Shown piece after piece: positions 36,487 to 45,043 of a stretch of DNA of 64,000 bases (position 1 is the stretch's first letter; each line of letters opens with the position of its first letter). The position numbers and the translations under genes were made by a program. The stretch lies in contig JADJYU010000001.1 of NCBI GenBank assembly GCA_016719565.1, positions 620,001-684,000 on the forward strand, written 5' to 3'. The notes under the pieces were generated by a model. That model saw only the letters and a list, made by a program, of their open reading frames with translations, did not search any database and had not been told where the DNA came from. Source of the DNA: Ignavibacteria bacterium (GTDB lineage Bacteria; Bacteroidota; Ignavibacteria; Tepidaquicellales; Tepidaquicellaceae).

Positions 36487-37820
36487 ACTGATATAATTCT
36501 TTCAGATACTTTATAATTAATATTTTTTAATTTTTTTATATCAATGCTTAGAAAAACTAATACTAGAATATATTCCGTAAAAAGTATGTAAGACACATCT
36601 TCCCAAACGCCGGATTTAAGATAATAATATACAGTAAAGTTTGTCAGACAAATAATTCCCGTCCAGACGAATGAAGCATAGCTGAAATAAAGGGGAAGCA
36701 GCATTACGAGAATGCAGAGATACCAAGGATGTACGGTATGTGAAAAAAGAAAATAGAAGATAGTGACAAGCGTAAACTTTTTAATAAGATCAATATTCAT
36801 TATCAGCAGAATGCAGTATGAGATCACAAACAGTACTAACAAGATTTTTCGGGTAACCGAATGATCAGTGAAGCCTGAAAGTTCTGACAGATAAAGAATC
36901 ATTTTATAGATGAGATTATTTGAATACCAGTGCTTCATATAATTTTCCATAACGGAAAATACATTCAGAATACCATGCCTGTAAAAGTATATGATCAGAA
37001 AAGGGAAGAGAAAGAAAAGAAAATTTTTTATATTTTTTAAACTACGGTTAACTGACTTTTCATTTCTAATAAAATACAGCAGCACTACAGGAAGAAATAT
37101 AAGTGAGTAAGTTTTACTTAATACTGAAAACCCGAGCATGAGAAGGGAGAGAGCCTGATTTTTTTTAATTGTAAAATATACACATCCGGAAAGAAAAAAA
37201 ATCAGGATCACATCAATATGAGCATTAAGAAAAATCTCCAACAAAATCAGAGGTGAAAATGCATAAAGGATCATTAAACCGGATCTCATATTAAATTCTT
37301 TCAGTGAAAGAAAAAGAAACATCATAACTCCTATATCAAAAATCAGATAGACGAATTTCAGACCGGCAGAACTATCAGGGGAAATAAAATATGCAGTTAA
37401 AAAAATTATTTGTGAAACAGGAGGATAGATTGTTTTAATTTCAGGAAATGTGACTTTAGGATAGACGACATCATCGTGATGTTCCGTAAGTTCAAGCGGC
37501 GAATATAGAAACGGATTCAGTCCGGCATTCTGAACTTTACCGTCCCAAAGATATCTGTAATAATCATCGGAAGTCACCGGCTCCGTCGCGATCAGCAGCA
37601 GCCGCAATACAATTGCGGCATACAAAACCTCCCTGACGCCAACCTCCCTATCTTTATTTCTCACATACATAACCCAATACAAAATAAAGCAAACAGAAAA
37701 CACAGCCATATAAACCAATACACCATCCTCACGAGAAACACCCGGAATATAAAAACATAACAGCATTGCCAAATAAATTACAATGCAGAGAATGTTATAT
37801 TTATCTTTAAAAAAATTCAA
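36483..37820 (-). CDS. Polytopic GT-C glycosyltransferase (GT87/DUF2029-like)
   Basis: A 445-aa integral membrane protein with about 11-12 predicted helices. The first periplasmic loop carries TSDDYYRYLWDGKVQNAGLN, the acidic signature of polyprenol-phosphate-mannose-type GT-C transferases, followed by PFLYSPLEL. A late HTVHPWYLCIL matches the family. It probably transfers a sugar from a lipid-linked donor on the periplasmic face. Overlaps the TIGR04282 gene by four bases and lies 71 bases downstream of the GT2 gene that could make its lipid donor. Confidence 0.78.
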   Translation of the reverse strand: MNFFKDKYNILCIVIYLAMLLCFYIPGVSREDGVLVYMAVFSVCFILYWVMYVRNKDREVGVREVLYAAIVLRLLLIATEPVTSDDYYRYLWDGKVQNAGLNPFLYSPLELTEHHDDVVYPKVTFPEIKTIYPPVSQIIFLTAYFISPDSSAGLKFVYLIFDIGVMMFLFLSLKEFNMRSGLMILYAFSPLILLEIFLNAHIDVILIFFLSGCVYFTIKKNQALSLLMLGFSVLSKTYSLIFLPVVLLYFIRNEKSVNRSLKNIKNFLFFLFPFLIIYFYRHGILNVFSVMENYMKHWYSNNLIYKMILYLSELSGFTDHSVTRKILLVLFVISYCILLIMNIDLIKKFTLVTIFYFLFSHTVHPWYLCILVMLLPLYFSYASFVWTGIICLTNFTVYYYLKSGVWEDVSYILFTEYILVLVFLSIDIKKLKNINYKVSERIISV

Positions 37821-37891
37821 AGCTTATATTCGAAATATAAATTATAATAAATTATCTTCGGGATTAATCAAATATTAGACTCTAACTAAAT

Positions 37892-38590
37892 TTACAATGA
37901 TCTGAAAATTGTATAAAGTATTTTCACACCGGCTTTAACGCTTCCGCTGACTGTACCTGTAACTTTGGATATACCGATCCGCCTCCTGTAGCTGACAGGC
38001 ACTTCTTTACATTTCATTTTCAGCTTTGCAGCTTTTATCTGCATTTCGACTGTCCATCCGTAATTCATATCATTCATTTTCATTTTTTTCAGAGAGCCGG
38101 CTTTTACCGCTCTGAACGGGCCAAGGTCGGTGAATTCATATTTCCAGAAAAATTTAATGAGTGCCGTTGACAATCTGTTTCCAAAAATCGCCTGAGGAAG
38201 CAGTGAATTTTTTTCAGTCTTGCCGAGATCTCTGCCGAGAATTCTCGAGCCGATAACCATATCATAATTTTCATTAAGAACAGGACCAGCTATGATTTTC
38301 ATCTCTTCCGGGTAATCGGAATAATCTCCGTCAAGAAAAACAATAATATCACTGTTGTCACATTTACCGAGAATATATTCGAGACCTTTAAGACATGCGG
38401 CGCCGTATCCTCTGACTGGTTCAGATAAAACTACAGCTCCGGAAGTTTTTGCAGCAGCTACAGTATTATCTACAGAACCATTATCAACTACAATGACTTC
38501 TTTTACAAAACCATCAGGAATGTTTTCTATAACTTTTGAAATTGACTTCTCTTCATTGATTGCCGGTATCAGCACATAGACTTCATTCAT
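37892..38590 (-). CDS. GT2 family glycosyltransferase (DPM1-like)
   Basis: A 232-aa soluble GT2 enzyme: VLIPAINEEKSI (6-17), VIVVDNGSVDNT, and FLDGDYSDYPEE with the D-x-D metal motif. GWTVEMQIKAAK is typical of enzymes that glycosylate polyprenyl phosphate. The RRIGISKVTGTVSGS segment and a C-terminal amphipathic helix follow. It lacks the long C-terminal TM domain of true DPM synthases. Overlaps the upstream ArnT-like gene by four bases. Likely supplies a lipid-linked sugar to the flanking GT-C proteins; inference. Confidence 0.83.
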   Translation of the reverse strand: MNEVYVLIPAINEEKSISKVIENIPDGFVKEVIVVDNGSVDNTVAAAKTSGAVVLSEPVRGYGAACLKGLEYILGKCDNSDIIVFLDGDYSDYPEEMKIIAGPVLNENYDMVIGSRILGRDLGKTEKNSLLPQAIFGNRLSTALIKFFWKYEFTDLGPFRAVKAGSLKKMKMNDMNYGWTVEMQIKAAKLKMKCKEVPVSYRRRIGISKVTGTVSGSVKAGVKILYTIFRSL

Positions 38591-40116
38591 TTATATAAAC
38601 TTTCAGGTTTATAATTTTTACCGTGTATAATTCTGAACTCTTCAGTTGATTCATCCGATAAAACAAATCGCATAATTTTGATCTCTTTTAATTCTTCAAA
38701 GTTTTTTTGTAAATAACCAATATCTGAATTCCCGTATGTAATGACAATGGCATCTTTACCAATAAGATCTTTATTTACTTCAGCTGAATTAATATATTTG
38801 AAACGAAGGTCGCCCAGTAAATAGACATTGTCTTTTTTCAAATAGAATTTCAGCAGCGGACTAAGATTAAAGTTATCACTTGCGATAAATTTATAATCCG
38901 GTTCAACAGATAAAATTACTTTATCAATCTCATGAATATTGCTTCGCCGGTTCTTCATTTTCAGAATACGTTCTTCCCAGCTTCTGTCGTTTGTTGTAAG
39001 AGCGGTATGCCCATGCCAGTAATCACTGTAAGTACTGTTAATATATTTCCCGAAATCATTATCCGCTAAAGTTTTTATCTGCGCTGAATTTAGATTCAGT
39101 GTTATGAGCAATAACAGATTTAAGCCAACCATAAACGCCAGGACTATACCGGAAAAAAAGTTTTTTCTGATAAAAAGAAAACTATAACCCAGCGGAATGA
39201 ATGCAGTGAATGACCAGTTCCCTTTTGACTTACCTGTAAGTGACAGCACAGCAAATGAGATTAAAATAAATAATCCGCAGAAGATTAAAAAATTTTCCTC
39301 TGTTGATCTTTTGTGTTTAAGAATTTGAGAGATAATAATAAATACAAACATCACAAATGACGCAGGCAGAAGTATTGCCGCCTGAGACAGAATAAAATTT
39401 AATATTCTGCCGGTAAAGTTATTTCCTGAATAATCGGCGTCAGAGTTTATGTAATGGTTAAACCACACCGGTTCATACAAAATATTCCATAACAGCAACG
39501 GAGTGATCACAAGTAAAATTGCAGTCAAAAATGCAAAGAGTTTTCCCGGAGAAAATTCTTTGAGATCATTTCTTTTAAAGAGAATATATATTGCAATTGC
39601 AGATACAAACACTGCGCCGGTATATTTACTTAGTATCATTAGTCCGGATGAAACACCGCAAAAAATCCAGTCAGAGTAAGTACCGTTTTTAATAACTCTG
39701 ACAGAAAAATACACAGAAATAACTGAAAACATCAGCAGCATAGTATCCGGCGAAATAAACGATGTATAAATTGTTACAAAGGGAATACTGAACAAAAATA
39801 AAGCAGCGAACAGTATTCTGTTTTCAGCAAAGCCGAGGAGTCGTCCTGTTTTTATAAAAAAGAAAAGTATAACAAAATTTGTCAGCAGCGCCGGCAGTCT
39901 GACTGTGTATTCATTCAGATATCCGGGAATCAGAGTAAATATTTTGATAGCGATCAGAGTAGTGAATGAATATGAAGGATCGGGAGACAGAGACCAGTTC
40001 CAGTATATCGCTTCATCTTCAAAAAGAGCTGTATTAAAAGAGACCGTAAACTTAAGAATGAATATTATTCCGATTAAAGTTTTTAAAGCAGCCGTATCGG
40101 TTATTTTATTTAACAT
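38587..40116 (-). CDS. ArnT/PMT-like GT-C glycosyltransferase
   Basis: A 509-aa polytopic membrane protein of the dolichyl-phosphate-mannose mannosyltransferase/ArnT superfamily. The first loop reads FEDEAIYWNWSLSPDPSY, with the conserved DE-x-x-Y-W-x-W-S motif. About 10-11 TM helices are followed by a soluble C-terminal domain from about residue 350 (DYWHGHTALTT...). It would use a lipid-linked sugar to modify a lipid or protein in the periplasm. Its start overlaps the DUF547 gene by 11 bases. Confidence 0.82.
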   Translation of the reverse strand: MLNKITDTAALKTLIGIIFILKFTVSFNTALFEDEAIYWNWSLSPDPSYSFTTLIAIKIFTLIPGYLNEYTVRLPALLTNFVILFFFIKTGRLLGFAENRILFAALFLFSIPFVTIYTSFISPDTMLLMFSVISVYFSVRVIKNGTYSDWIFCGVSSGLMILSKYTGAVFVSAIAIYILFKRNDLKEFSPGKLFAFLTAILLVITPLLLWNILYEPVWFNHYINSDADYSGNNFTGRILNFILSQAAILLPASFVMFVFIIISQILKHKRSTEENFLIFCGLFILISFAVLSLTGKSKGNWSFTAFIPLGYSFLFIRKNFFSGIVLAFMVGLNLLLLITLNLNSAQIKTLADNDFGKYINSTYSDYWHGHTALTTNDRSWEERILKMKNRRSNIHEIDKVILSVEPDYKFIASDNFNLSPLLKFYLKKDNVYLLGDLRFKYINSAEVNKDLIGKDAIVITYGNSDIGYLQKNFEELKEIKIMRFVLSDESTEEFRIIHGKNYKPESLYK

Positions 40117-40894
40117 CGTTCAGCTTCCAGGAATAGTCATAATAATTTATATCATTGGTATTATTATTAACAATAAAATCCTTATCGCCTTCGTTTATGT
40201 ATTTCAGAATATGTTTTATAACCGTCGTATCTTTATTTACAAAATCCGAGGCATACCATTTATATATTTCGGAGATATGAAGTGAGTTCTCTTTTTTATC
40301 GAGATAATTTTTTTCCTGATCATCAAGAAAAATTGATGCTTGTGTGTTAAGCTGATTGTCAAGCTTCGCGGGAAGGTATGCTTCTGAAATAAGTTCAGGA
40401 CAACTTACAGCGGCGCAGACAAGCGCATAGTGAACTCTCGGATCTTTATAATGCGGAATAATAATTTCCTTTTCAATTTCATCGAGACTGAATTTCCTGC
40501 CGCCTTTCATTTCGATGAATTTAATTGACCATGGATTTGCATTTGCTTTTTGTTCGATATCGAGAATTGATTCAAGCGGATAGTGATCTGTGATGAGTTT
40601 AATAGTGAATGCATTGTATACATTGATCCAGAATGCAAGTCTTTCGTTACCTTCTTCGATGTTGTACGGTTCCGTATCTTTAATCTGCTGAATAAATTCA
40701 TTCAGTGCATCATCTTTAATAACTGCTTTGTAATCTACATTCCCTCCTGTCACGTATTTTTTAAAAAAACTATCCGCGATAGTGAAATCAAATTTTGCTT
40801 CGGGAGTCATTACCTGAGGTTCAGGATTTTTTTTCGAACAGGAGTTAAATAATATTAATAACAGGAGAGAAGCTAATGTAAAAAAGTTTTTCAT
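40106..40894 (-). CDS. DUF547 lipoprotein
   Basis: A 262-aa predicted lipoprotein: signal MKNFFTLASLLLLILFNS with the acylated cysteine at C19. It contains the DUF547 domain (AFWINVYNAFTIKLI, PLESILDIE, DEIEKEII, DPRVHYALVCAAVSCPEL). DUF547 proteins are often encoded next to ArsS-type radical SAM genes, and their biochemistry is undefined; the conserved cysteine and histidine in H-Y-A-L-V-C-A-A-V-S-C-P could be catalytic or metal-binding. It lies 6 bases after the polyferredoxin gene. Confidence 0.85.
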   Translation of the reverse strand: MKNFFTLASLLLLILFNSCSKKNPEPQVMTPEAKFDFTIADSFFKKYVTGGNVDYKAVIKDDALNEFIQQIKDTEPYNIEEGNERLAFWINVYNAFTIKLITDHYPLESILDIEQKANANPWSIKFIEMKGGRKFSLDEIEKEIIIPHYKDPRVHYALVCAAVSCPELISEAYLPAKLDNQLNTQASIFLDDQEKNYLDKKENSLHISEIYKWYASDFVNKDTTVIKHILKYINEGDKDFIVNNNTNDINYYDYSWKLNDVK

Positions 40895-40899
40895 TTATT

Positions 40900-42213
40900 T
40901 TATCTTAAGTATTCTTTATTTAATTCAAACCTGTTTTCTAAAGGACCATTTTCAAGACGGAGTACACCTCTGGGACAAACTTCGGAGCAGATGCCGCATC
41001 CTACGCATGAAGCTCTTATTATATTTTGACCGCGCTGCGCATAAGACTTAACGTCTATTCCCATTTCACAGAAAGTGGAACAATTCCCGCAGGAGATACA
41101 CTGACCGCCGTTTACAGTAATTCTGAATCTTGAAAAATATTTCTGAAATATTCCGAGAATTGCAGCCATAGGGCATCCGAATCTGCACCAAACTCTGCTG
41201 CCCATAAGCGGATAAAACCCGACGCCGATCACGCCGGCAAACATTGCGCTGATAAAAAACCCGTACCATTTATTTGCACTGTGAACAAATTCACCGAGTA
41301 TAAAATTATCATTCGTATTATCAATCCAAAGTAATGCGGTTATAATAATAATTATAACCAGTACCGAATGCACCATCCATCTTTCGATCTTCCAGCTTGT
41401 CAGGGATTTATCGGAATTATGTCTGTAAGGATCGCCGAGAGTTTCAGCTAATGCGCCGCAACCGCACACCCATGAGCAGTACCATCTTTTTCCGTAAAAA
41501 TAAGTGAGTACAGGAGTCGCAATAAAAGACATCACAGCAGCCCAGAAGAACATGAACATTCCGACACCGCCCGACGCAGAGAGATATTCATAACTTGACG
41601 GAAAAAGATATTCCTGCTTCAAAGGCCAGAAGTATGAAAAGAAAAATCCGTTTTGAATGAACATTGGAATAAGATATGCGAGTGTAAGCTGGACGAACAT
41701 TACGGATAAAGTTCTGATGATCTGATATTTATTGTGCCGGTTATGAATTAACATTCTTACACCCATTACGAGTACAGCAATAGTATAAAGTGTGCCGTAG
41801 AGAAACCATTGATTAGAAGGATTTCCGGTAAGCGCAATACTGAGCGGGTCAAAAATTCTTATAAGATTTTCGAGAAGTTCGGGAAACCAGTATATAAGAA
41901 TGTACATTCCTGTAAGAAACACAGCAATTGTCCATCCAAGCAGACCGCGGTTAGTCGCTGACATGAACTGTATTCCGTTTTTCTTAACACCGGGGAGTGA
42001 ACTTTTCAGCTGAGCGAAAAAGAAGATCAGAGCGCCGGCGGACGGCAGAATAATACTTAATATAAAGAATAAAAGCGGGCTGACTTCTGTGACTGAAGTA
42101 AAGCTGATAAAAAAGAAAAGCATACCAACTGATAACATTGCAAGACCTGTCTTCTTTAAAGCTGTAAAATTATTTCCTGAAGGAAGATCAATATTTATAA
42201 AGTTTTGTGTCAC
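40900..42213 (-). CDS. Membrane polyferredoxin, NapH/NosR/CcoG-like
   Basis: A 437-aa protein with about seven TM helices. Cysteine motifs are WYCSWVCGCGA near 244, WCRFGCPMA near 344, and two C-terminal 4Fe-4S sites, CISCGNCSTFCEMGI and CVGCGICSEVCPRG. The layout matches NapH-type or CcoG-type quinol-oxidising or assembly proteins that pass electrons across the membrane. Its start overlaps the FAD oxidoreductase stop by one base (TAATG/TGATG-type coupling), so the two likely form an electron-transfer pair. Confidence 0.85.
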   Translation of the reverse strand: MTQNFINIDLPSGNNFTALKKTGLAMLSVGMLFFFISFTSVTEVSPLLFFILSIILPSAGALIFFFAQLKSSLPGVKKNGIQFMSATNRGLLGWTIAVFLTGMYILIYWFPELLENLIRIFDPLSIALTGNPSNQWFLYGTLYTIAVLVMGVRMLIHNRHNKYQIIRTLSVMFVQLTLAYLIPMFIQNGFFFSYFWPLKQEYLFPSSYEYLSASGGVGMFMFFWAAVMSFIATPVLTYFYGKRWYCSWVCGCGALAETLGDPYRHNSDKSLTSWKIERWMVHSVLVIIIIITALLWIDNTNDNFILGEFVHSANKWYGFFISAMFAGVIGVGFYPLMGSRVWCRFGCPMAAILGIFQKYFSRFRITVNGGQCISCGNCSTFCEMGIDVKSYAQRGQNIIRASCVGCGICSEVCPRGVLRLENGPLENRFELNKEYLR

Positions 42214-43556
42214 TAACTTTGTGCAGAGTTATTAAATAGTGAGTTAACAAGTTTACGCTTTTTTCTTAATAAGATATTTTTTCCGGGATTAAGGCTGTTA
42301 AATTTTTTAATCAGATAGTATTCATATTGTCTGAAAAACTCCGGATCGAAATTCGCTTCCCCGAGATTTTCAAGAACTGTTTCGATTGAATATTTTTCCC
42401 TTATCCATTTTTCACAAACCTCCTGTCTGTATCTGATTCCCATGAGATTAAAACCGATCACGGATTCATCAGTATAGACAATTCTTATTGATTTATTTCC
42501 TTCATCATTTTCAAAGTAAAGATTTTTTTCACCGGGTATATTCTTATTTACAAGACCGTAAACCTGATATTCAATGTCGAGAAATTTCGCTGAGTTAAAC
42601 CAGACGCCGGGAGAGTACGCTGTTCTGTTTCCGCAAATAGTCTGTGCGAGTGCTTCCGCCTGCAATCTTCCCGTGTACCAGACCTGTTCGATATTTTTTC
42701 TGAACAGGATCGCATTTTGAAATTCAGCGCAGTCACCTGCTGCATATACATCTATGATATTCGTTTCGAGATATTCGTTTACTAAAATTCCGCGATTATA
42801 ATTTATCCCCGAATTTTTTACAAGATCAATATTAGGACTTACTCCTGCTGTAAGACCAATAAACTGACACTCTATATGATCACCGGTTATTGTAATAACG
42901 CTTTTTACTCTTCCGTTCTCATCACCTATAAACTCTTCAGCTTCTGTAGAAAGCCGCAGATCAATATGATGCTGCATGATATATCTGCTGATCATTTGAG
43001 ATTCTTCCTCTGGCAGGATATTATTCCAATAGCCGGATTCTCTGACGAGCATAGTGACTTCAATATTTCTTGACAATAACATTTCGGCAAGTTCAATGCC
43101 TATCAGTCCGCCTCCAACGATTACAGCTTTTTTAATATTACGGGAATTACTTTCGAGCAGCTTCAGATCCTGAAGAGAATACAGCCCCTGCACACCGTGA
43201 AGGTCCTGACCTTTCCATCCGAATCTGTTCGGGCGCGAGCCGGAGGCAATAATGAGTTTATCATAATTCAGAACATTACCGCTTGAAAGATTCACCTGTT
43301 TTTGGACTGTGTTGATATGCGTTACATGATCAAAGACAAGTTTAATATTGCTTTTTTTCCAGAAACCGTCTTCATAAGGCTTGATATTTTCGAATTTTTC
43401 ATGACCCATGTAAACATACATAAGAGCGGTCCTCGAAAAAAAATATTCGGACTCGGATGATATTACTAAAATATTATTGCTGCTCATTTTTCTGATATGC
43501 CTTGCAGCCGTAATGCCGGTAATGCCGTTACCAATAATTAAAATATTTTCGGACAA
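42213..43556 (-). CDS. NAD(P)/FAD-dependent oxidoreductase
   Basis: A 447-aa pyridine-nucleotide-disulfide-type flavoprotein. FAD-binding GNGITG (9-14), SGSRPNR-like turn near 107, a second dinucleotide-binding GGGLIGIELAE near 150, and YAAGDCAEF near 280. A C-terminal extension carries VWFNSAKFLDIEYQVYG. It lacks the CxxxxC redox pair, so it resembles nitrite-reductase-large-subunit or rubredoxin-reductase-like domains. It lies between arsS and the polyferredoxin gene and probably supplies or accepts electrons. Confidence 0.85.
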   Translation of the reverse strand: MSENILIIGNGITGITAARHIRKMSSNNILVISSESEYFFSRTALMYVYMGHEKFENIKPYEDGFWKKSNIKLVFDHVTHINTVQKQVNLSSGNVLNYDKLIIASGSRPNRFGWKGQDLHGVQGLYSLQDLKLLESNSRNIKKAVIVGGGLIGIELAEMLLSRNIEVTMLVRESGYWNNILPEEESQMISRYIMQHHIDLRLSTEAEEFIGDENGRVKSVITITGDHIECQFIGLTAGVSPNIDLVKNSGINYNRGILVNEYLETNIIDVYAAGDCAEFQNAILFRKNIEQVWYTGRLQAEALAQTICGNRTAYSPGVWFNSAKFLDIEYQVYGLVNKNIPGEKNLYFENDEGNKSIRIVYTDESVIGFNLMGIRYRQEVCEKWIREKYSIETVLENLGEANFDPEFFRQYEYYLIKKFNSLNPGKNILLRKKRKLVNSLFNNSAQS

Positions 43557-43673
43557 ATTAATAAACTTAATTCCCGGAAAATAGTATTTGAAAAATTTTG
43601 TGACTGAACAGGAAATGACATTTTATAAACAGACTTTTTTTTTATAAAAGATTCAGAAATGATATAAGTAAAA

Positions 43674-44714
43674 TTAAGTAACTGCTCCACCGCAGCTTGA
43701 ACCCGAGCCGGCTGTGCAGCCGAAACAATGCTGTCCTGTAATAATTTCCCTGCTGTCAAGATAGGTGAGATCAAAATCCTTTATGTGTCCTTTTTTACTA
43801 TTCATAACTTTTATTTCAAGCATCTGATTAAAATCACAGTCATATAAATATCCGTCCCAGCCGACGGAAACAGTATTGGTACACATTACATTTTCAGCTG
43901 CAGCGGGATTAAAGCAATCGATAAGTTTCTCCATATAACTTTCATAATTTCCCGAATCAATTAGATATTCAAGAAATCTGCTGACAGGCATATTTGTAAT
44001 TGTATAAAGACTATTGAATAAAATTCTGTGATTTTCGAACAGAACCTTTTTATATTCATTTTCCAAAGTAATTTGTGATGAAGGGAGAATCGCGCCTACC
44101 GGATTATAAACGAGATTAAGCATAAGACCTGTGCCGGAAATTCCGTACCCAATTTCATTCAGCATCTTCAGCGCTTTTATAGATTTTTCAAAAACACCTG
44201 CGCCCCGCTGTTTGTCTGTATTGCTTTTATGATAACAGGGTAACGAGGAGATCACTTCAATATTGTTTTCTTTATAAAATTCAGGCAGGTCATAATATTT
44301 TGGATTTGAAAGTATAATTGTGAGATTACATCTTACAATAATTCTCAAATCAAGATTTTTGAGTTCGGTTACAAACCATCTGAAATCCGGATTCATTTCA
44401 GGTGCACCTCCTGTTATATCGATAGTTTTAATATCCGTACCCGAAAGTTTTTCAAGAATTATAAGCATAGTTTCCTTTGTCATAATTTCTTTTCTGTCGG
44501 GACCGGCGTCGACATGACAGTGAGTACAGGTTTGATTGCACATTTTGCCGATATTAATCTGAAGGATCTCAACCTTTCCGGAAGAAAGTTTATTAATACC
44601 GCTTTTTCTGAGATATGATGAAAATGTATTTTCTGCAGATCCGTTGAGAATTTTGATCTGCTCATCTGCAAATGCAAGTTCCGAATCTCTGAACTTCAGA
44701 CTTTTAACGAGCAT
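43674..44714 (-). CDS. arsS: ArsS-type radical SAM protein with DUF3641
   Basis: A 346-aa radical SAM enzyme. The cluster motif is C59-xxx-C63-xx-C66 in KMCNQTCTHCHVDAGP, followed by TGGAPEMNP. The C-terminal DUF3641 domain has N-T-V-S-V-G-W-D-G-Y-L-Y-D-C-D-F-N-Q-M and ends HCFGCTAGSGSSCGGA (C330, C333, C341), the ArsS/selenodomain-associated hallmark. ArsS adds a 5'-deoxyadenosyl group to dimethylarsenite in arsenosugar synthesis in characterised cases. The usual arsM methyltransferase is not visible nearby. All C-terminal cysteines are plain cysteine codons here, with no in-frame TGA. Confidence 0.88.
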   Translation of the reverse strand: MLVKSLKFRDSELAFADEQIKILNGSAENTFSSYLRKSGINKLSSGKVEILQINIGKMCNQTCTHCHVDAGPDRKEIMTKETMLIILEKLSGTDIKTIDITGGAPEMNPDFRWFVTELKNLDLRIIVRCNLTIILSNPKYYDLPEFYKENNIEVISSLPCYHKSNTDKQRGAGVFEKSIKALKMLNEIGYGISGTGLMLNLVYNPVGAILPSSQITLENEYKKVLFENHRILFNSLYTITNMPVSRFLEYLIDSGNYESYMEKLIDCFNPAAAENVMCTNTVSVGWDGYLYDCDFNQMLEIKVMNSKKGHIKDFDLTYLDSREIITGQHCFGCTAGSGSSCGGAVT

Positions 44715-44890
44715 ACTTAAATTAAATTTAAATTTTCGGAATAGTGACTGTGTCTCTCATGATAAATTATCAGAATTTAAATTTCAGGGGATAATTTAAA
44801 GAAACACAAAATTTTAAATGTAAATCAGACAACTTAATAGAAATATATTTAGTTCAGATAAAACTATGGAAAGAAAATTACAAAAATCTA

Positions 44891-44898
44891 TAACTTTG
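44891..44898 (+). promoter_or_regulatory. Possible Bacteroidota-type -7 box (TAACTTTG)
   Basis: TAACTTTG fits the TAnnTTTG -7 consensus of Bacteroidota sigma factors and lies in the 329-base divergent region before the TonB-like gene at 45044. No clear TTG-type -33 box was found, so support is weak. Confidence 0.25.
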
Positions 44899-45043
44899 CG
44901 TACGGAACTTAATTTTATTAATTAAATACAATATAAAGCTCAACAAACAGGATCAAATATAAAAATAAAATACTTTCTTTTATAGTTAATTGAATTTATT
45001 GTTATAGTTAAGTTTTCTAAATTACACAGATTTTTTTAAATTA

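Noticed and set aside
43674..43760. Selenocysteine at the ArsS C-terminus
   Set aside because: The three C-terminal cysteine positions are ordinary cysteine codons and no in-frame TGA precedes the stop.
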